Source: an uncultured Parabacteroides sp.
Lineage (GTDB): Bacteria > Bacteroidota > Bacteroidia > Bacteroidales > Tannerellaceae
Length of the DNA: 54,374 nt
Assembly (NCBI GenBank): GCA_910577325.1
Contig: CAJTMR010000024.1
Span: forward strand, 1-54,374
Reading direction: 5' to 3'
The translations under genes and the position numbers were made by a program. Below are positions 1 to 9,130 of this stretch, in pieces. Numbering within the stretch: the stretch's first letter is position 1; every line of letters starts with the position of its first letter. A model generated the notes under the pieces. The model was not told where the DNA came from. It worked only from the letters and a program-made list of their open reading frames with translations, and made no database searches.

Positions 1-28
1 TATAAAGGCAGGTCATTGATAGCACATT

Positions 29-829
29 TTACCTTACAAACACCGTCTTCTTTTGTGATTGTACCTTCAGTTTTGCTACTAATGGAACCATTGCAGAATC
101 TGCTACCTGCTGCATTAGATGAAATGCCTTATTGTCTCCGTCAATATCCAATGCTTTAATAATATCGTCAATTGCCTTGTCGTACTGTTTAAGACCAGCA
201 TAACTTTCGGCTCTGAATGAATATCCGAAAGAATAGTCTAACGACAATCTGGTCACATAATTGAATTGTTCAATAGCATCGTCATATCTTTTCTCTGCAT
301 TGGCATTTCGTCCGATACCCATATAGCCCATAACGCTGCCGGGATCAATAGATATGATTTTGCGATAATCCTTATCAGCCAAATCATATTTATCAAGATA
401 GTAGTAAAGATTAGCTCGTTTTTCATATACATCTGCATCATCAGGAGTCTCCTTTATGGCAGCTGCGAAATCGGCAAGAGCCTTGTCTTTCTCATCAAGA
501 CCTATATAAACTTCTGCACGAACAATGTATGCAAATGCTCTGTATTGTTTATCCTTTTTGGGGATATGCTTGATTGCCAAATCCACAGCGGTTAGCGCAC
601 GACCATACTCTTTTTGATATTTGCGCACAGTTGCAATCCAAGCCAACGCATATCCGTTGTTAGGATTATCTTCCAGTTCTTTGTTCAAATATTCAAGAGC
701 TTCTTCTGCATTGTTTTTTTGGATTGCCTCTACACCACGATTATAATTATATGTATCGGGGCGTTTGACATTTTGGGCAAAAGCTATTGAACAACAAAAT
801 AGCATTGCTACAATTAAATATTTTCTCAT
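29..829 (-). CDS. Exported TPR-repeat protein, last visible gene of the Srf-like operon
   Basis: The protein has 266 residues and begins with a clear Sec signal peptide (charged MRKY, hydrophobic core, cleavage near AFAQ/N). The rest is a run of tetratricopeptide repeats, visible as repeated A-L-x-x-Y/L-N and D-x-A/Y-x-x-R-G/A patterns between residues about 26 and 235. TPRs build protein-binding superhelices, so a periplasmic or outer-membrane-associated scaffold is likely. There is no lipobox. It follows the beta-barrel gene by 33 nt on the same strand, so it is probably co-transcribed. Its partner cannot be deduced from sequence. Only 28 nt of the window lie beyond its stop, so the operon may continue to the left. 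Confidence 0.85.
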   Translation of the reverse strand: MRKYLIVAMLFCCSIAFAQNVKRPDTYNYNRGVEAIQKNNAEEALEYLNKELEDNPNNGYALAWIATVRKYQKEYGRALTAVDLAIKHIPKKDKQYRAFAYIVRAEVYIGLDEKDKALADFAAAIKETPDDADVYEKRANLYYYLDKYDLADKDYRKIISIDPGSVMGYMGIGRNANAEKRYDDAIEQFNYVTRLSLDYSFGYSFRAESYAGLKQYDKAIDDIIKALDIDGDNKAFHLMQQVADSAMVPLVAKLKVQSQKKTVFVR

Positions 830-862
830 ATCTTATGTTATCTATAATAAGATTCTATTGCA

Positions 863-2239
863 CTAGAAATAATATATCAATGATGTTCCCAAAAACTTAT
901 CATCTAACGAATATTTATTATCAAGATCCTGCTTATAATACAAAGTAAGCCAATCCCAATGTTTCCATGCAAAACCAGCACCACCTCCTACGGAAAACTG
1001 ATTTTCAAGTTCATCATTGCGAACGATATTATAAAATCCCAATCCAGCGACATACAATTTGGAACTTGCTCCTATATTGCATAGATTGATTTTTAACTTA
1101 GCATATACCGGAAGATGAAATTTCGTGTGAGTTTCATAATCACTGTCGTAATACGAATCGTCTTCATCTGCATAATTATAGAATATTAATCCTGGTTTAA
1201 TTCCGATTTCAAATTGAACAGGTACTTTGTTATTACCAAATTTTACACTTGCTCCAATATTGTAGTATCCGACATTGAGATAACGATCGGGAGATATACC
1301 ATTCCAGCCAAAATCCAATAGTTCAAGACCAAATTGGACATATCCACCATTCGCTTTTACTCTAGCTTTACGCATCTGTTTCTTGTGTTGTGAATATGCT
1401 CTTTTACTACTCTCAACGTACCTTTTTACCAAATTCTTTGTGGTCTCATCTTTCGCATATCCAAGAGCTTCATTAAAAGTTATATCTCCAGAATACATGG
1501 TAAACGATTTGGCTTTTGAAATAGCAATTCTGTTTGATATCTCATTAGAATATTTTCCAGAAGGGTATTTCCTAAGAAAAGAAAGCAACTTTTTCTCTGT
1601 AGAATAAGATGTTAGGTTGTTATAATCCCAATATTTTTGACATTCTTCAAATTTAGATTGATTTACTTGCTCCAAGACATACTTACCGCCTGCTTTATTA
1701 AATTCTTGATAGGCGTTAATCAAATCATTGGCTAAATAAAAATCTACGCCATTTAATTCGTGAATCCTTTTTTGGGCACTATCTATGCACGATGATTTGG
1801 GATAAGTCTTCATAAACATTTCTATTTCTGCTATGCTTTTTGAAGACTGAATAGACTTCCATTTATCAACAGATTGAAGTTCTGTGATAGCTTCGGTTGC
1901 TTTGTCCTTGAAACTTTTAAATTTGGAAGTGGATATATAATGATTATATGCTTCAACTGTGTTTGTTTTTACAGCTTCAAACCACAAATTATAGTCTTCT
2001 ATCCTGTTTCTAACATCAACTGCATATTTCCCTTTGGGATATAACTTGATATACTCTTGAAAAGCATCAAGAGTTCCTTTTTTGCAGGCAGATTCATATC
2101 TTTGTTTTTCGACACGTTGCCGTTCTGCAACTTCTTTCTTTTTTTGTTGCTGATAATCAATAAGTGTTTGCGCCTGTAAGGTCGCACTTGAACAAATACA
2201 AATCACAGCGCATACTATTAACCTATACAATAATCTCAT
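863..2239 (-). CDS. Outer-membrane beta-barrel protein with N-terminal YP-x-G helical repeats
   Basis: This 458-residue protein has a signal peptide (MRLLYRLIVCAVICICSSA, cleavage near LQAQ). Residues about 45-260 carry several copies of a degenerate repeat of about 40 residues whose landmark is F/Y-I-x-x-YP-x-G-K-Y, for example YIKLYPKGKY, FMKTYPKSS and FLRKYPSGKY. The last 150 residues alternate polar and aromatic residues, are rich in G and Y, and end in SLIYYF. A terminal aromatic is the usual signature of an outer-membrane barrel, here probably of about 8 strands. Its ATG overlaps the previous stop by 4 nt (ATGA), suggesting translational coupling. The same YP repeat occurs in the cytoplasmic GTPase of this operon. 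I know no named family; the role is inferred as the outer-membrane part of a trans-envelope assembly. Confidence 0.8.
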   Translation of the reverse strand: MRLLYRLIVCAVICICSSATLQAQTLIDYQQQKKKEVAERQRVEKQRYESACKKGTLDAFQEYIKLYPKGKYAVDVRNRIEDYNLWFEAVKTNTVEAYNHYISTSKFKSFKDKATEAITELQSVDKWKSIQSSKSIAEIEMFMKTYPKSSCIDSAQKRIHELNGVDFYLANDLINAYQEFNKAGGKYVLEQVNQSKFEECQKYWDYNNLTSYSTEKKLLSFLRKYPSGKYSNEISNRIAISKAKSFTMYSGDITFNEALGYAKDETTKNLVKRYVESSKRAYSQHKKQMRKARVKANGGYVQFGLELLDFGWNGISPDRYLNVGYYNIGASVKFGNNKVPVQFEIGIKPGLIFYNYADEDDSYYDSDYETHTKFHLPVYAKLKINLCNIGASSKLYVAGLGFYNIVRNDELENQFSVGGGAGFAWKHWDWLTLYYKQDLDNKYSLDDKFLGTSLIYYF

Positions 2240-2976
2240 AATGCTTCAATAGTTTTCAGACATTTATTTAATTCATCTTTAAGTACGGTAAAATCGACTT
2301 TATGCTGATTCCCGTCAAACTCTTTTAGCTGTTTCTCTATAAGAGATATTTTGCCACCTAAATATGTGTCACTCCATTCTGGATAATTCTGATAAGACCG
2401 ATAAAATGGTTTATTTTGGAATTGTAATTGGATGTCATTTGCATTTTTGACGAAAGGCCTTTGAAGCTCATTGTCTGCATATTCAATAAATAATAGAATA
2501 TTTTCAATGTCTTTCCTATAATTACATAGTAACTCGTATTTTATATGATGCTCATTTCTTAATCTGTCATTCACAATAGCTTTGAAAGCAGGAATAGCAA
2601 TCTTTTCTATACTATATGCTTCGTATGGAATGTACAGAAAGTTAGACGCAATATTAACGAGTCTTTTATCAGTCTCTCTTTGCGCTATATATAATCTAGT
2701 AGTGTCACTCTTTAGGTGATTAACATCGATTTCTAATTTGGATAATTTACTCTTATCTTTCTCACTTGTTACTTGTAATGTTTGATATTTTTCGTTAACA
2801 ATTGAAAGTAGTGATTTCAAAGAGTCATTCTCTGATTTTAACGCATTTAAATCATCAATACTTATTGAAACTTGTATAGGACTTGTTTTAGAGATTGATG
2901 GAATCGTATCATTACCAGTCTGCGAAAAAACTGGCAATGATATTATCGTCAATAATACTGCTATCCAATATTTCAT
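2236..2976 (-). CDS. Exported coiled-coil protein
   Basis: I place the start at 2976 (MKYWIAVLLTIISLPVFSQ), which gives a textbook signal peptide. An in-frame ATG at 2985 and a longer frame to 3024 would put extra residues before it and overlap the upstream gene. The mature protein starts with an acidic/serine-rich segment, followed at about residues 35-105 by heptad-like L-x-x-E-N-D-S-L and K-S-K-L-S-K-L-E patterns typical of a coiled coil. The C-terminal half is helical with aromatic residues and no recognisable domain. The stop overlaps the start of the barrel gene by 4 nt. A periplasmic connector role is inferred from topology and context only. Confidence 0.75.
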   Translation of the reverse strand: MKYWIAVLLTIISLPVFSQTGNDTIPSISKTSPIQVSISIDDLNALKSENDSLKSLLSIVNEKYQTLQVTSEKDKSKLSKLEIDVNHLKSDTTRLYIAQRETDKRLVNIASNFLYIPYEAYSIEKIAIPAFKAIVNDRLRNEHHIKYELLCNYRKDIENILLFIEYADNELQRPFVKNANDIQLQFQNKPFYRSYQNYPEWSDTYLGGKISLIEKQLKEFDGNQHKVDFTVLKDELNKCLKTIEAL

Positions 2977-2986
2977 TATCGCCATA

Positions 2987-3853
2987 TCAATAATTATTGT
3001 TGTTATAGTAATTAGATGCTTCATTGTAATATCCTCTAGCTCTATTCCATAGTACGTTTACGTCTTTTTTAGAACCATATAAAGCATTAGCCTTATTGTC
3101 ATATTCAGTTATAGCAGCATCCACTTGTGGAACAAGGGTGTTTTCGTAATATTGTTGACCATAAAATCTGTACTCTGATAATTTTTCTACCTGTGCAGAT
3201 ATATAAGCATAGTGGGATTGTGCAATGTTAGTTTTTACATTGTTCAGCGCATTTCTTAAATCTGTGCATTTGGATATATATGTATCATTTGCATACTTTT
3301 TGGCTTGATTAATCGTGTTTTGAGCACTGGATACACTCCGATATGTAGTACTACGACAAATGTTCTTGGCTTGACGATAATTATTAATAATATTTTCGAC
3401 TAAAGCTAAGGAATCAATAGTTGTTTTGTTTAAAACCTTACTTCCGTTTGAGTGTTTCACGGAATGTAATCGCTTGGAAACAATTAACATATAATCATGA
3501 TCTAAGTCTTTCCAAACAGATTTGTCAAATGCAGAGAAGCATCTTTTGAGGAAGATAACTGAATAGCCATCAATTAACTTGTCTCTATGTTTATCGGATT
3601 CTGCTTGTGTAAGTCTGTTTTCTTTTTCAAATACGGAAATTCGATCAATAGCCTTAAGATAAATCATATATTCCTCACGAGCAGCACTAGCTTTCTTTAA
3701 GTCAGAATAGAGATGATTTAAGTCTTTTTCAAACTGATTTATTGGTTGAAATGCAACAGGAGGCTCAACGCGCGTTTTTGCATACACCATAACTCCGCCA
3801 ATGGCAAGCGCTATTGACAACACTAAAATGAATATTTTTGCTGTAACTTTCAT
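2987..3853 (-). CDS. Membrane-anchored helical protein of unknown function
   Basis: The protein has 288 residues. Residues 6-25 form one hydrophobic segment (IFILVLSIALAIGGVMVYA) that can be a signal anchor or a signal peptide, so the remainder is expected outside the cytoplasm. The rest is almost entirely charged helix, with many K/E/D/Q residues and regularly spaced Y/L, suggesting an extended helical bundle or coiled coil. The C-terminus is N/Y-rich. I recognise no family. It lies 12 nt after the P-loop/PEGA gene and directly before the next exported coiled-coil gene, in keeping with a periplasmic bridge between the inner-membrane and outer-membrane proteins of this operon. Confidence 0.75.
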   Translation of the reverse strand: MKVTAKIFILVLSIALAIGGVMVYAKTRVEPPVAFQPINQFEKDLNHLYSDLKKASAAREEYMIYLKAIDRISVFEKENRLTQAESDKHRDKLIDGYSVIFLKRCFSAFDKSVWKDLDHDYMLIVSKRLHSVKHSNGSKVLNKTTIDSLALVENIINNYRQAKNICRSTTYRSVSSAQNTINQAKKYANDTYISKCTDLRNALNNVKTNIAQSHYAYISAQVEKLSEYRFYGQQYYENTLVPQVDAAITEYDNKANALYGSKKDVNVLWNRARGYYNEASNYYNNNNY

Positions 3854-3865
3854 AACCGTAACTTT

Positions 3866-5722
3866 TTATATACCACCACGTATATTATCTTTTTTCTGAC
3901 CATCAGATGCAGATTGCTCTTTTTTCCCCGAATCTGATTTAGTATTTTCTTTTTTCTTAGATTGTTTGGGAGTATTGCCCTTTGCTTTCTTTTGTACAGC
4001 CGAATGCGTTTCTGTAATCCAAGAAATGTAATTATTAATGTTTATCCCCAAATCTGTTGCGGAATTATACTTACCGTCATAATCTTCTTTCCCGATATAT
4101 GGCTTTATATTATGTTCTTTGGATTGTCTTGCAGCACTAATCAATTTCTTTATCTGTTCTACTTCTTTTAACTCCGAAGACTCCAACTTAATTAGGTCTT
4201 CAATCTTGAATGAGTTCATATTATCAAACAAATCTTTTGTCAAATCGTACATAACCAGAGAATCTTTATGCCAAATTTCGTTAGAGCACAGATAGGTACA
4301 TACCTTCTCTTTTAGTGAGTCTTTGGCTGCAATGGCTTTTTCTGATTCTAGCTCAGCATCCTTACTGGTTGTAAAATAAGTGATTTGTTTCTTTACTTCT
4401 GCGATTGGTGAGTCAAGTTGATCTACCCAACTATCTAAGGCTTCGTAACCAACCCACAATAGACCAAAGACGAAGACACTAACAACACCAATTGCAAACC
4501 ATTTAATTTTAGTCATTAAATTATTCTCATACACAATATAACCATCATGATCTGAACGATAACCTTTTAATGGCATACCTGTATAACGATTACTCATTTT
4601 GATTGTGATGATAGCATCGGATTCTAAATCCTTTCCATCTTCAATGCGTAAGGTATATTCTTTACTGTATTGCTTGTCATCAAGTCTGATTTCGATGTTA
4701 GATGAAATTTGATTAATAATTTTTTCTTTTGGCTCATAACCTTGATGACTTACACGAATCCTTACTCCATCGCGCAATGCAACTTCGGTAATTTCTGTTA
4801 TGTCAGAAGAGAAGGCCTTCCCATTAATAGAGATTTCTGCATCACTTAAATGATTGAATCTTTGATTTGTAATTTTAATCCATGAACGTTTAAACATAAG
4901 TTTACGTTCATTTTCTTGAATAATAAGACTTGATGCATTGCCACCTTTTAGTTCCTTTTCGATGTCGAAATATCCTTCTTTTTTCCAAACCACAGCCAAC
5001 AAAGTATCTGCGGGAATTTCTATTGCATCAGTGAACGGGATTTCTTGATCCTTCGTCTTGATAAATGCAGTGAATCCATTATTGTCAATAGGGGCTTCTA
5101 CCTTTATTGGTTCTTTCGGATCTGACTTAATTATTTCACCACCTATAGTAGACAAATTCAATGATTTATCCACAAAACATATACATTTATATTTTTTGTA
5201 GAAAGTCTGTGCTAATGAATCTCCAAGCAATTCATGCAAAGCATAGCCTGTACCAATTCCATAATATCGCCAACCTATACATCCTTCTGGATTGTACCCT
5301 CCGATGAATGCTAAAGCAGGATACTTTACATCCTTATTGGTATAGTCCTTTGTAAACAGCTTTTTTAATATAGCTGGATTGATGCCCATAGGAGCTGCTA
5401 GTTGTTCTTCAACATACATTATTACAGAATTCAGTTCGTTTCCTGTTATATTCATTTTAGCAGGAACATGAATCCAGGCTGTAGTGTTGTCATTGGGACG
5501 ACCGCTCCCTTCTGGACGAGCTTTAACAACACCTATCAAATAGCCAAGACTGCCAAGTATCTTTGACACGATTACTGATTTACCGGAACCATCAAATCCT
5601 TCTAAATCTTTTATGAGTGAACGGGAATCAGCTGCAAATTTTGCCCATTCTTCTCCTTTGTTAATGCTGAAAACCTCTTGTTCACCAGCACTTGTTGACT
5701 TTATAATTAATCCTAATTTCAT
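3866..5722 (-). CDS. P-loop-like / PEGA-like / single-TM protein of the Srf-like operon
   Basis: This 618-residue protein has no signal peptide. Residues 42-49 (GFDGSGKS) fit the Walker A pattern, but the segment before it is not an obvious beta strand, so nucleotide binding is uncertain. A well-ordered block follows at about 58-160 (LGYLIGVVKARPEGSGRP, TAWIHVP, GWRYYGIGTGYALHELLGD) that looks like a conserved enzymatic or binding fold I cannot name. Residues about 280-347 resemble a PEGA-type beta domain. One TM helix (about 407-425) is followed by a charged C-terminal helical region ending in a K/S/Q-rich tail. With the cytosolic N-terminus and an outward C-terminus, it could link the GTPase next door to the periplasm. 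It starts 3 nt after the GTPase stop. Confidence 0.75.
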   Translation of the reverse strand: MKLGLIIKSTSAGEQEVFSINKGEEWAKFAADSRSLIKDLEGFDGSGKSVIVSKILGSLGYLIGVVKARPEGSGRPNDNTTAWIHVPAKMNITGNELNSVIMYVEEQLAAPMGINPAILKKLFTKDYTNKDVKYPALAFIGGYNPEGCIGWRYYGIGTGYALHELLGDSLAQTFYKKYKCICFVDKSLNLSTIGGEIIKSDPKEPIKVEAPIDNNGFTAFIKTKDQEIPFTDAIEIPADTLLAVVWKKEGYFDIEKELKGGNASSLIIQENERKLMFKRSWIKITNQRFNHLSDAEISINGKAFSSDITEITEVALRDGVRIRVSHQGYEPKEKIINQISSNIEIRLDDKQYSKEYTLRIEDGKDLESDAIITIKMSNRYTGMPLKGYRSDHDGYIVYENNLMTKIKWFAIGVVSVFVFGLLWVGYEALDSWVDQLDSPIAEVKKQITYFTTSKDAELESEKAIAAKDSLKEKVCTYLCSNEIWHKDSLVMYDLTKDLFDNMNSFKIEDLIKLESSELKEVEQIKKLISAARQSKEHNIKPYIGKEDYDGKYNSATDLGININNYISWITETHSAVQKKAKGNTPKQSKKKENTKSDSGKKEQSASDGQKKDNIRGGI

Positions 5723-5725
5723 GAT

Positions 5726-7348
5726 TTAACCTCTAAATATTTTTTCAAACATACCTCTTTTCCCACCTCTGAAACTTGCAGAACGCTGTAGAAGTAAACT
5801 TACTACATTTTCAGCAGGGCGAGAATTGAATCTACAATAATTTTGGAAGCATACTTCTCCGAGAGAGAAAGCTATTTTTTCAACTTTTCCCTTATTGATT
5901 TCGTTGTCTTTACATATTTGTTCTAGTCCATTATAAAATCCAAGATATTTATCATTGATGTAGTTTGTGAAAGTATCTTTTGTTGCATTTTTGACCTTAT
6001 CCGCTTTGGATATCATTATGTAGATGGCATCTGTATCCTTTTTGAAAATACCGGTATTTTTTATATATGATACAGCACCTTCTAAGTAGACACGCTGCGG
6101 AAGACCTTCATAAAGTCTGTCTTCTGCACCATATTCAATGACAAAAATGTGCATCTTTCTACTTGTAGATCGATTATCAATGAGGACTTTTGTTAGTGTG
6201 TCTAACATAATCTCATCTGTTTCAGACATACTGTCTCCTGCATTGGCCTTATACATACATCGCATCAGTTCTCCTGCCATATCAATACAGGTAATGGGAT
6301 GAATCTTACCTTCTTTGTCAACTAAGTCAAATCCCATTTCATAGAATGAGTCTACAGAAGTTCCTTCCATTAATGTTCCAATTTCACCATTCTGGAACAA
6401 GTTGATCAGTTTGGTCATATATCCATATCCTTGTGATTCCGTATCAGCATCCATCGAATATGCAACCTTGCCACTTGCTGCGACACTTAAAATTGCGCCA
6501 AGAGCACAACTCTTTCCTGATGAGGGAATTCCCCAAAAATAGATTTCTGTTGATTGTTTATGGATTTTATCTAATTTTTCTGGAGTTGAAAAACTCTGCG
6601 CACTTTCCCCATTGAACATCTTTTGAATAAAACGACGGTCAATATCAATGCTCATCAAATCTTCCACTGACAGTGTTCCTGAAGTTATAAGACGTTTAAC
6701 CACACCTGAACTAACAAGATTATGGTCTTCTTTAATCTTATTCAAAAAATCAGATTTTCTAATTTTCTTCTCGCCAAGGAATTTTTCAATTATTGCAATC
6801 GTTTTGTTGTCACGTTGTTCTTGTGTTACGGCTGTTTTATCTGTAGGAACTTGATTGATTTGAGTAACCAAAGTCTCTATATCAACACCCATTATTTCAT
6901 CCAACAGCAAAGAGTCAATAATTTTTTGTGCTTCATTGACATGCGTACTATTAGGGTATTTTTTTATAAATTCTCGTAATTCATTTTTGTTGGATTTGTC
7001 AACTAACGTCCAAGCATCGTCTGTAGTTGCTTGTAGATAACTTTCTTGAAGTTCGTTTTCAAGCTTATTCATCAAAGATCGAGCTTCTGCACGGAATTGA
7101 CCATTAGGAAAGGTGTCAAGATAGTGCTGAACAGCTTCTATTGAATGCTGCGTTTTCACTTTATTCCATTCGTCAACATCGCCACTCTCTAACAATTGTT
7201 TTACTTCTCTTCTCTTTTCTACTGAAAATTCACCATCGGTGTCTTGGACTAATTCATCAAAAGTAACGACACCTGTCCGTATGTACTCTACAAGCTGATT
7301 TGCGGAATACTCTGTTACATTATCTAAAATCTTTTGTTTCATATTCAA
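5726..7348 (-). CDS. Predicted GTPase with N-terminal adaptor module and YP repeats
   Basis: This 540-residue cytosolic protein has G1/Walker A GIPSSGKS at 273-280, G3-like DMAG at 356-359 and G4-like SKAD at 447-450, so GTP is the likely ligand. The N-terminus (about 1-55, centred on RTGVVTFDEL) matches the N-terminus of the neighbouring DUF805 protein, and a weaker copy (ITSGTLSVEDL, about 219-232) precedes the GTPase domain. Residues about 60-150 carry two YP-type helical repeats (LDTFPNGQF, IKKYPNSTH), the same kind found in the operon's outer-membrane barrel protein. GTPases of this style with multiple adaptor modules are typical of NTP-dependent conflict or signalling systems. It is packed 6 nt after the DUF805 gene. 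The exact function is unknown. Confidence 0.85.
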   Translation of the reverse strand: MNMKQKILDNVTEYSANQLVEYIRTGVVTFDELVQDTDGEFSVEKRREVKQLLESGDVDEWNKVKTQHSIEAVQHYLDTFPNGQFRAEARSLMNKLENELQESYLQATTDDAWTLVDKSNKNELREFIKKYPNSTHVNEAQKIIDSLLLDEIMGVDIETLVTQINQVPTDKTAVTQEQRDNKTIAIIEKFLGEKKIRKSDFLNKIKEDHNLVSSGVVKRLITSGTLSVEDLMSIDIDRRFIQKMFNGESAQSFSTPEKLDKIHKQSTEIYFWGIPSSGKSCALGAILSVAASGKVAYSMDADTESQGYGYMTKLINLFQNGEIGTLMEGTSVDSFYEMGFDLVDKEGKIHPITCIDMAGELMRCMYKANAGDSMSETDEIMLDTLTKVLIDNRSTSRKMHIFVIEYGAEDRLYEGLPQRVYLEGAVSYIKNTGIFKKDTDAIYIMISKADKVKNATKDTFTNYINDKYLGFYNGLEQICKDNEINKGKVEKIAFSLGEVCFQNYCRFNSRPAENVVSLLLQRSASFRGGKRGMFEKIFRG

Positions 7349-7354
7349 GAATGA

Positions 7355-8035
7355 TTATTTCGGGCTATTTCCATACTCGTTAGCAACTGTTTCCCCTTCA
7401 GCAAACAACATCCATAAACCGTAAAATGGAATAATCTGATACCAACCAGAATTACCTCTGTCGTGGCAACGTTTTGCTCCCTGTGCCCATATAAACCAAC
7501 AATAGGGTACGAACATTATTAGATATAATATTAGTAATGCCGATGCTGCGTCTGATTCTGCAGCAGCCCCAACAATACCTTGCATAAATAAATTTATGAC
7601 AAAGCAAATAATCATAGAGAGACCGTATTCAGTTCGACGTATTCGTCCGGAAAATGAAAACGGATTTCGGAACATACTCGGTTTTACCTCAATGTTGGTT
7701 TGAATTGTTTGTGGCTCCTCTTTTATTAGTGACGCCATTTCTTCTGCAATGGGTGAAATTTCAAGCTCATCAGGAATAGACATATCTTCTGTTGCAGAGG
7801 AATCTGATATAACAGATTCTTCTATTTTTGTTACATCTTCCTTATCGTTTTTTACAATAGGCATGTGGGCTTGTTCCAGAAGTTCCTTTACTCTCTTTTT
7901 AAGCAAGGGAGTAAAGGAACCTTCTGTATCTTTGCCTAATTCATACATGGAAACAACTCCAGTTCTTACCGCATCAGCAATTTCTTCTGGTGAGTAATTT
8001 GTAATGTTTTTAAGTATTTCTTTTTTGCTAACCAT
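7355..8035 (-). CDS. DUF805-family inner-membrane protein with GTPase-linked N-terminal module
   Basis: The C-terminal 110 of 226 residues are a DUF805 domain: the entry motif FSFSGRIRRTEY, three hydrophobic segments (about 129-146, 154-175, and 200-212 after the loop), and the family hallmark KRCHDRGNSGW followed by a short tail ending in GNSPK. DUF805 proteins are small inner-membrane proteins of unknown biochemical role. Unusually, the first 50 residues (NITNYSPEEIADAVRTGVVSMYEL) closely parallel the first 50 of the downstream GTPase, and an acidic linker of about 65 residues joins this module to the membrane part. I infer that it recruits or senses the same partner as the GTPase and tethers it to the membrane. 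Confidence 0.85.
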   Translation of the reverse strand: MVSKKEILKNITNYSPEEIADAVRTGVVSMYELGKDTEGSFTPLLKKRVKELLEQAHMPIVKNDKEDVTKIEESVISDSSATEDMSIPDELEISPIAEEMASLIKEEPQTIQTNIEVKPSMFRNPFSFSGRIRRTEYGLSMIICFVINLFMQGIVGAAAESDAASALLILYLIMFVPYCWFIWAQGAKRCHDRGNSGWYQIIPFYGLWMLFAEGETVANEYGNSPK

Positions 8036-8058
8036 ATTTATACTTATATTTTTACGAA

Positions 8059-9129
8059 TTAAAAAGTTCCACCATAAATGTCATTACTATCTATATCGTT
8101 TGTTTGCTCTTTAGAATCAGTAGATATTTCTCGTTTTGTGTTTTTTCGCTGCTTCTCAATCTTTACTGTAGAGCTTTTTGATTTGAGAGGTATCAAGTAG
8201 TATAGACCAATTGCTCGTGTATTTCTCTTCTGCAAGCAATATGGGAACAAAAGCATCAGAAATAATAAAATGCCAGACCAGATAGTATTAAGTGAAATCC
8301 CGTGGGTATTCTTATAAGTGTCTTTTAAACTTTGCAAACCTTCAAGGGCTTGGTCGTAGGAATTTTGTTCACTGTTGAATAGTTGAATATTGTCAGGCTC
8401 ATTGCTCATTTTAAATTCAGATACATAAATTAGTGTGTTATTCCATGATTTAATTGCATCTGAAATCTTATCAATATTTCCTATAAGGAAAGCATTCCAA
8501 ACACTTGCTCCTTGGTTGGCACTTTCAATCCATTTCAACGCAAGAGTCTGCAAACTATCCGTGTTTTGAGATAATAATTGAAGTTGAAGAGTATGGATAT
8601 AGTTCTCCTTTTGAAGTGCATCATTGTTTCCAGAGAACCCAGCATGTTTGTATTGTAAGGGATTTGTATTTCTATTATTGATAATAGTCGTTAAATGCTG
8701 ACTATAATTGTTGATACGATTATTAGCATACGAATTATAATCAGTGAACATCGTTTTTGATTTTTCTATAGAGGTACTAAACATCTCTTCTATATGTGTT
8801 CGTTCTGAATACACATTCCAATAATGGTTGTATGGAATCATACTCCATATGAAGGCAATGGGACATAAACCAATCAATATCCTCTCGATAATTATTGAAC
8901 GATTAAATTTACCATCTGTTCCTTTTAAAATTTGTGCTCCAATAAAAGTTATTAGTAAGATTGTATCTATAATGAATACTTTTATTGCAGCAGCTGAGAA
9001 GTCACCACCATTAGAATAAAAGTCACCCATGTAAGTAACATAACTGATGAAAATCAAAGCGACAAAGGCTATGATATGTCCCCACGAAAATTTTAAAGTT
9101 TCGTTCCACGAATAATTATTTGTACTCAT
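8059..9129 (-). CDS. Four-TM inner-membrane protein with large extracytoplasmic helical loop
   Basis: The protein has 356 residues with TM helices at about 17-35, 47-68, 80-100 and 280-300. Between TM3 and TM4 lie about 180 polar, N/Q/S-rich helical residues, probably facing the periplasm. The C-terminal 55 residues are basic, then acidic (KIEKQRKNTKR, then SKEQTNDIDSND), and should be cytosolic. No family is recognised. It is separated from the subtilase gene by a single nucleotide and from the DUF805 gene by 23 nt, so it is surely part of the same transcript. A platform role at the inner membrane, possibly presenting a loop to the adjacent protease, is inferred. Confidence 0.75.
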   Translation of the reverse strand: MSTNNYSWNETLKFSWGHIIAFVALIFISYVTYMGDFYSNGGDFSAAAIKVFIIDTILLITFIGAQILKGTDGKFNRSIIIERILIGLCPIAFIWSMIPYNHYWNVYSERTHIEEMFSTSIEKSKTMFTDYNSYANNRINNYSQHLTTIINNRNTNPLQYKHAGFSGNNDALQKENYIHTLQLQLLSQNTDSLQTLALKWIESANQGASVWNAFLIGNIDKISDAIKSWNNTLIYVSEFKMSNEPDNIQLFNSEQNSYDQALEGLQSLKDTYKNTHGISLNTIWSGILLFLMLLFPYCLQKRNTRAIGLYYLIPLKSKSSTVKIEKQRKNTKREISTDSKEQTNDIDSNDIYGGTF

Positions 9130-9130
9130 A

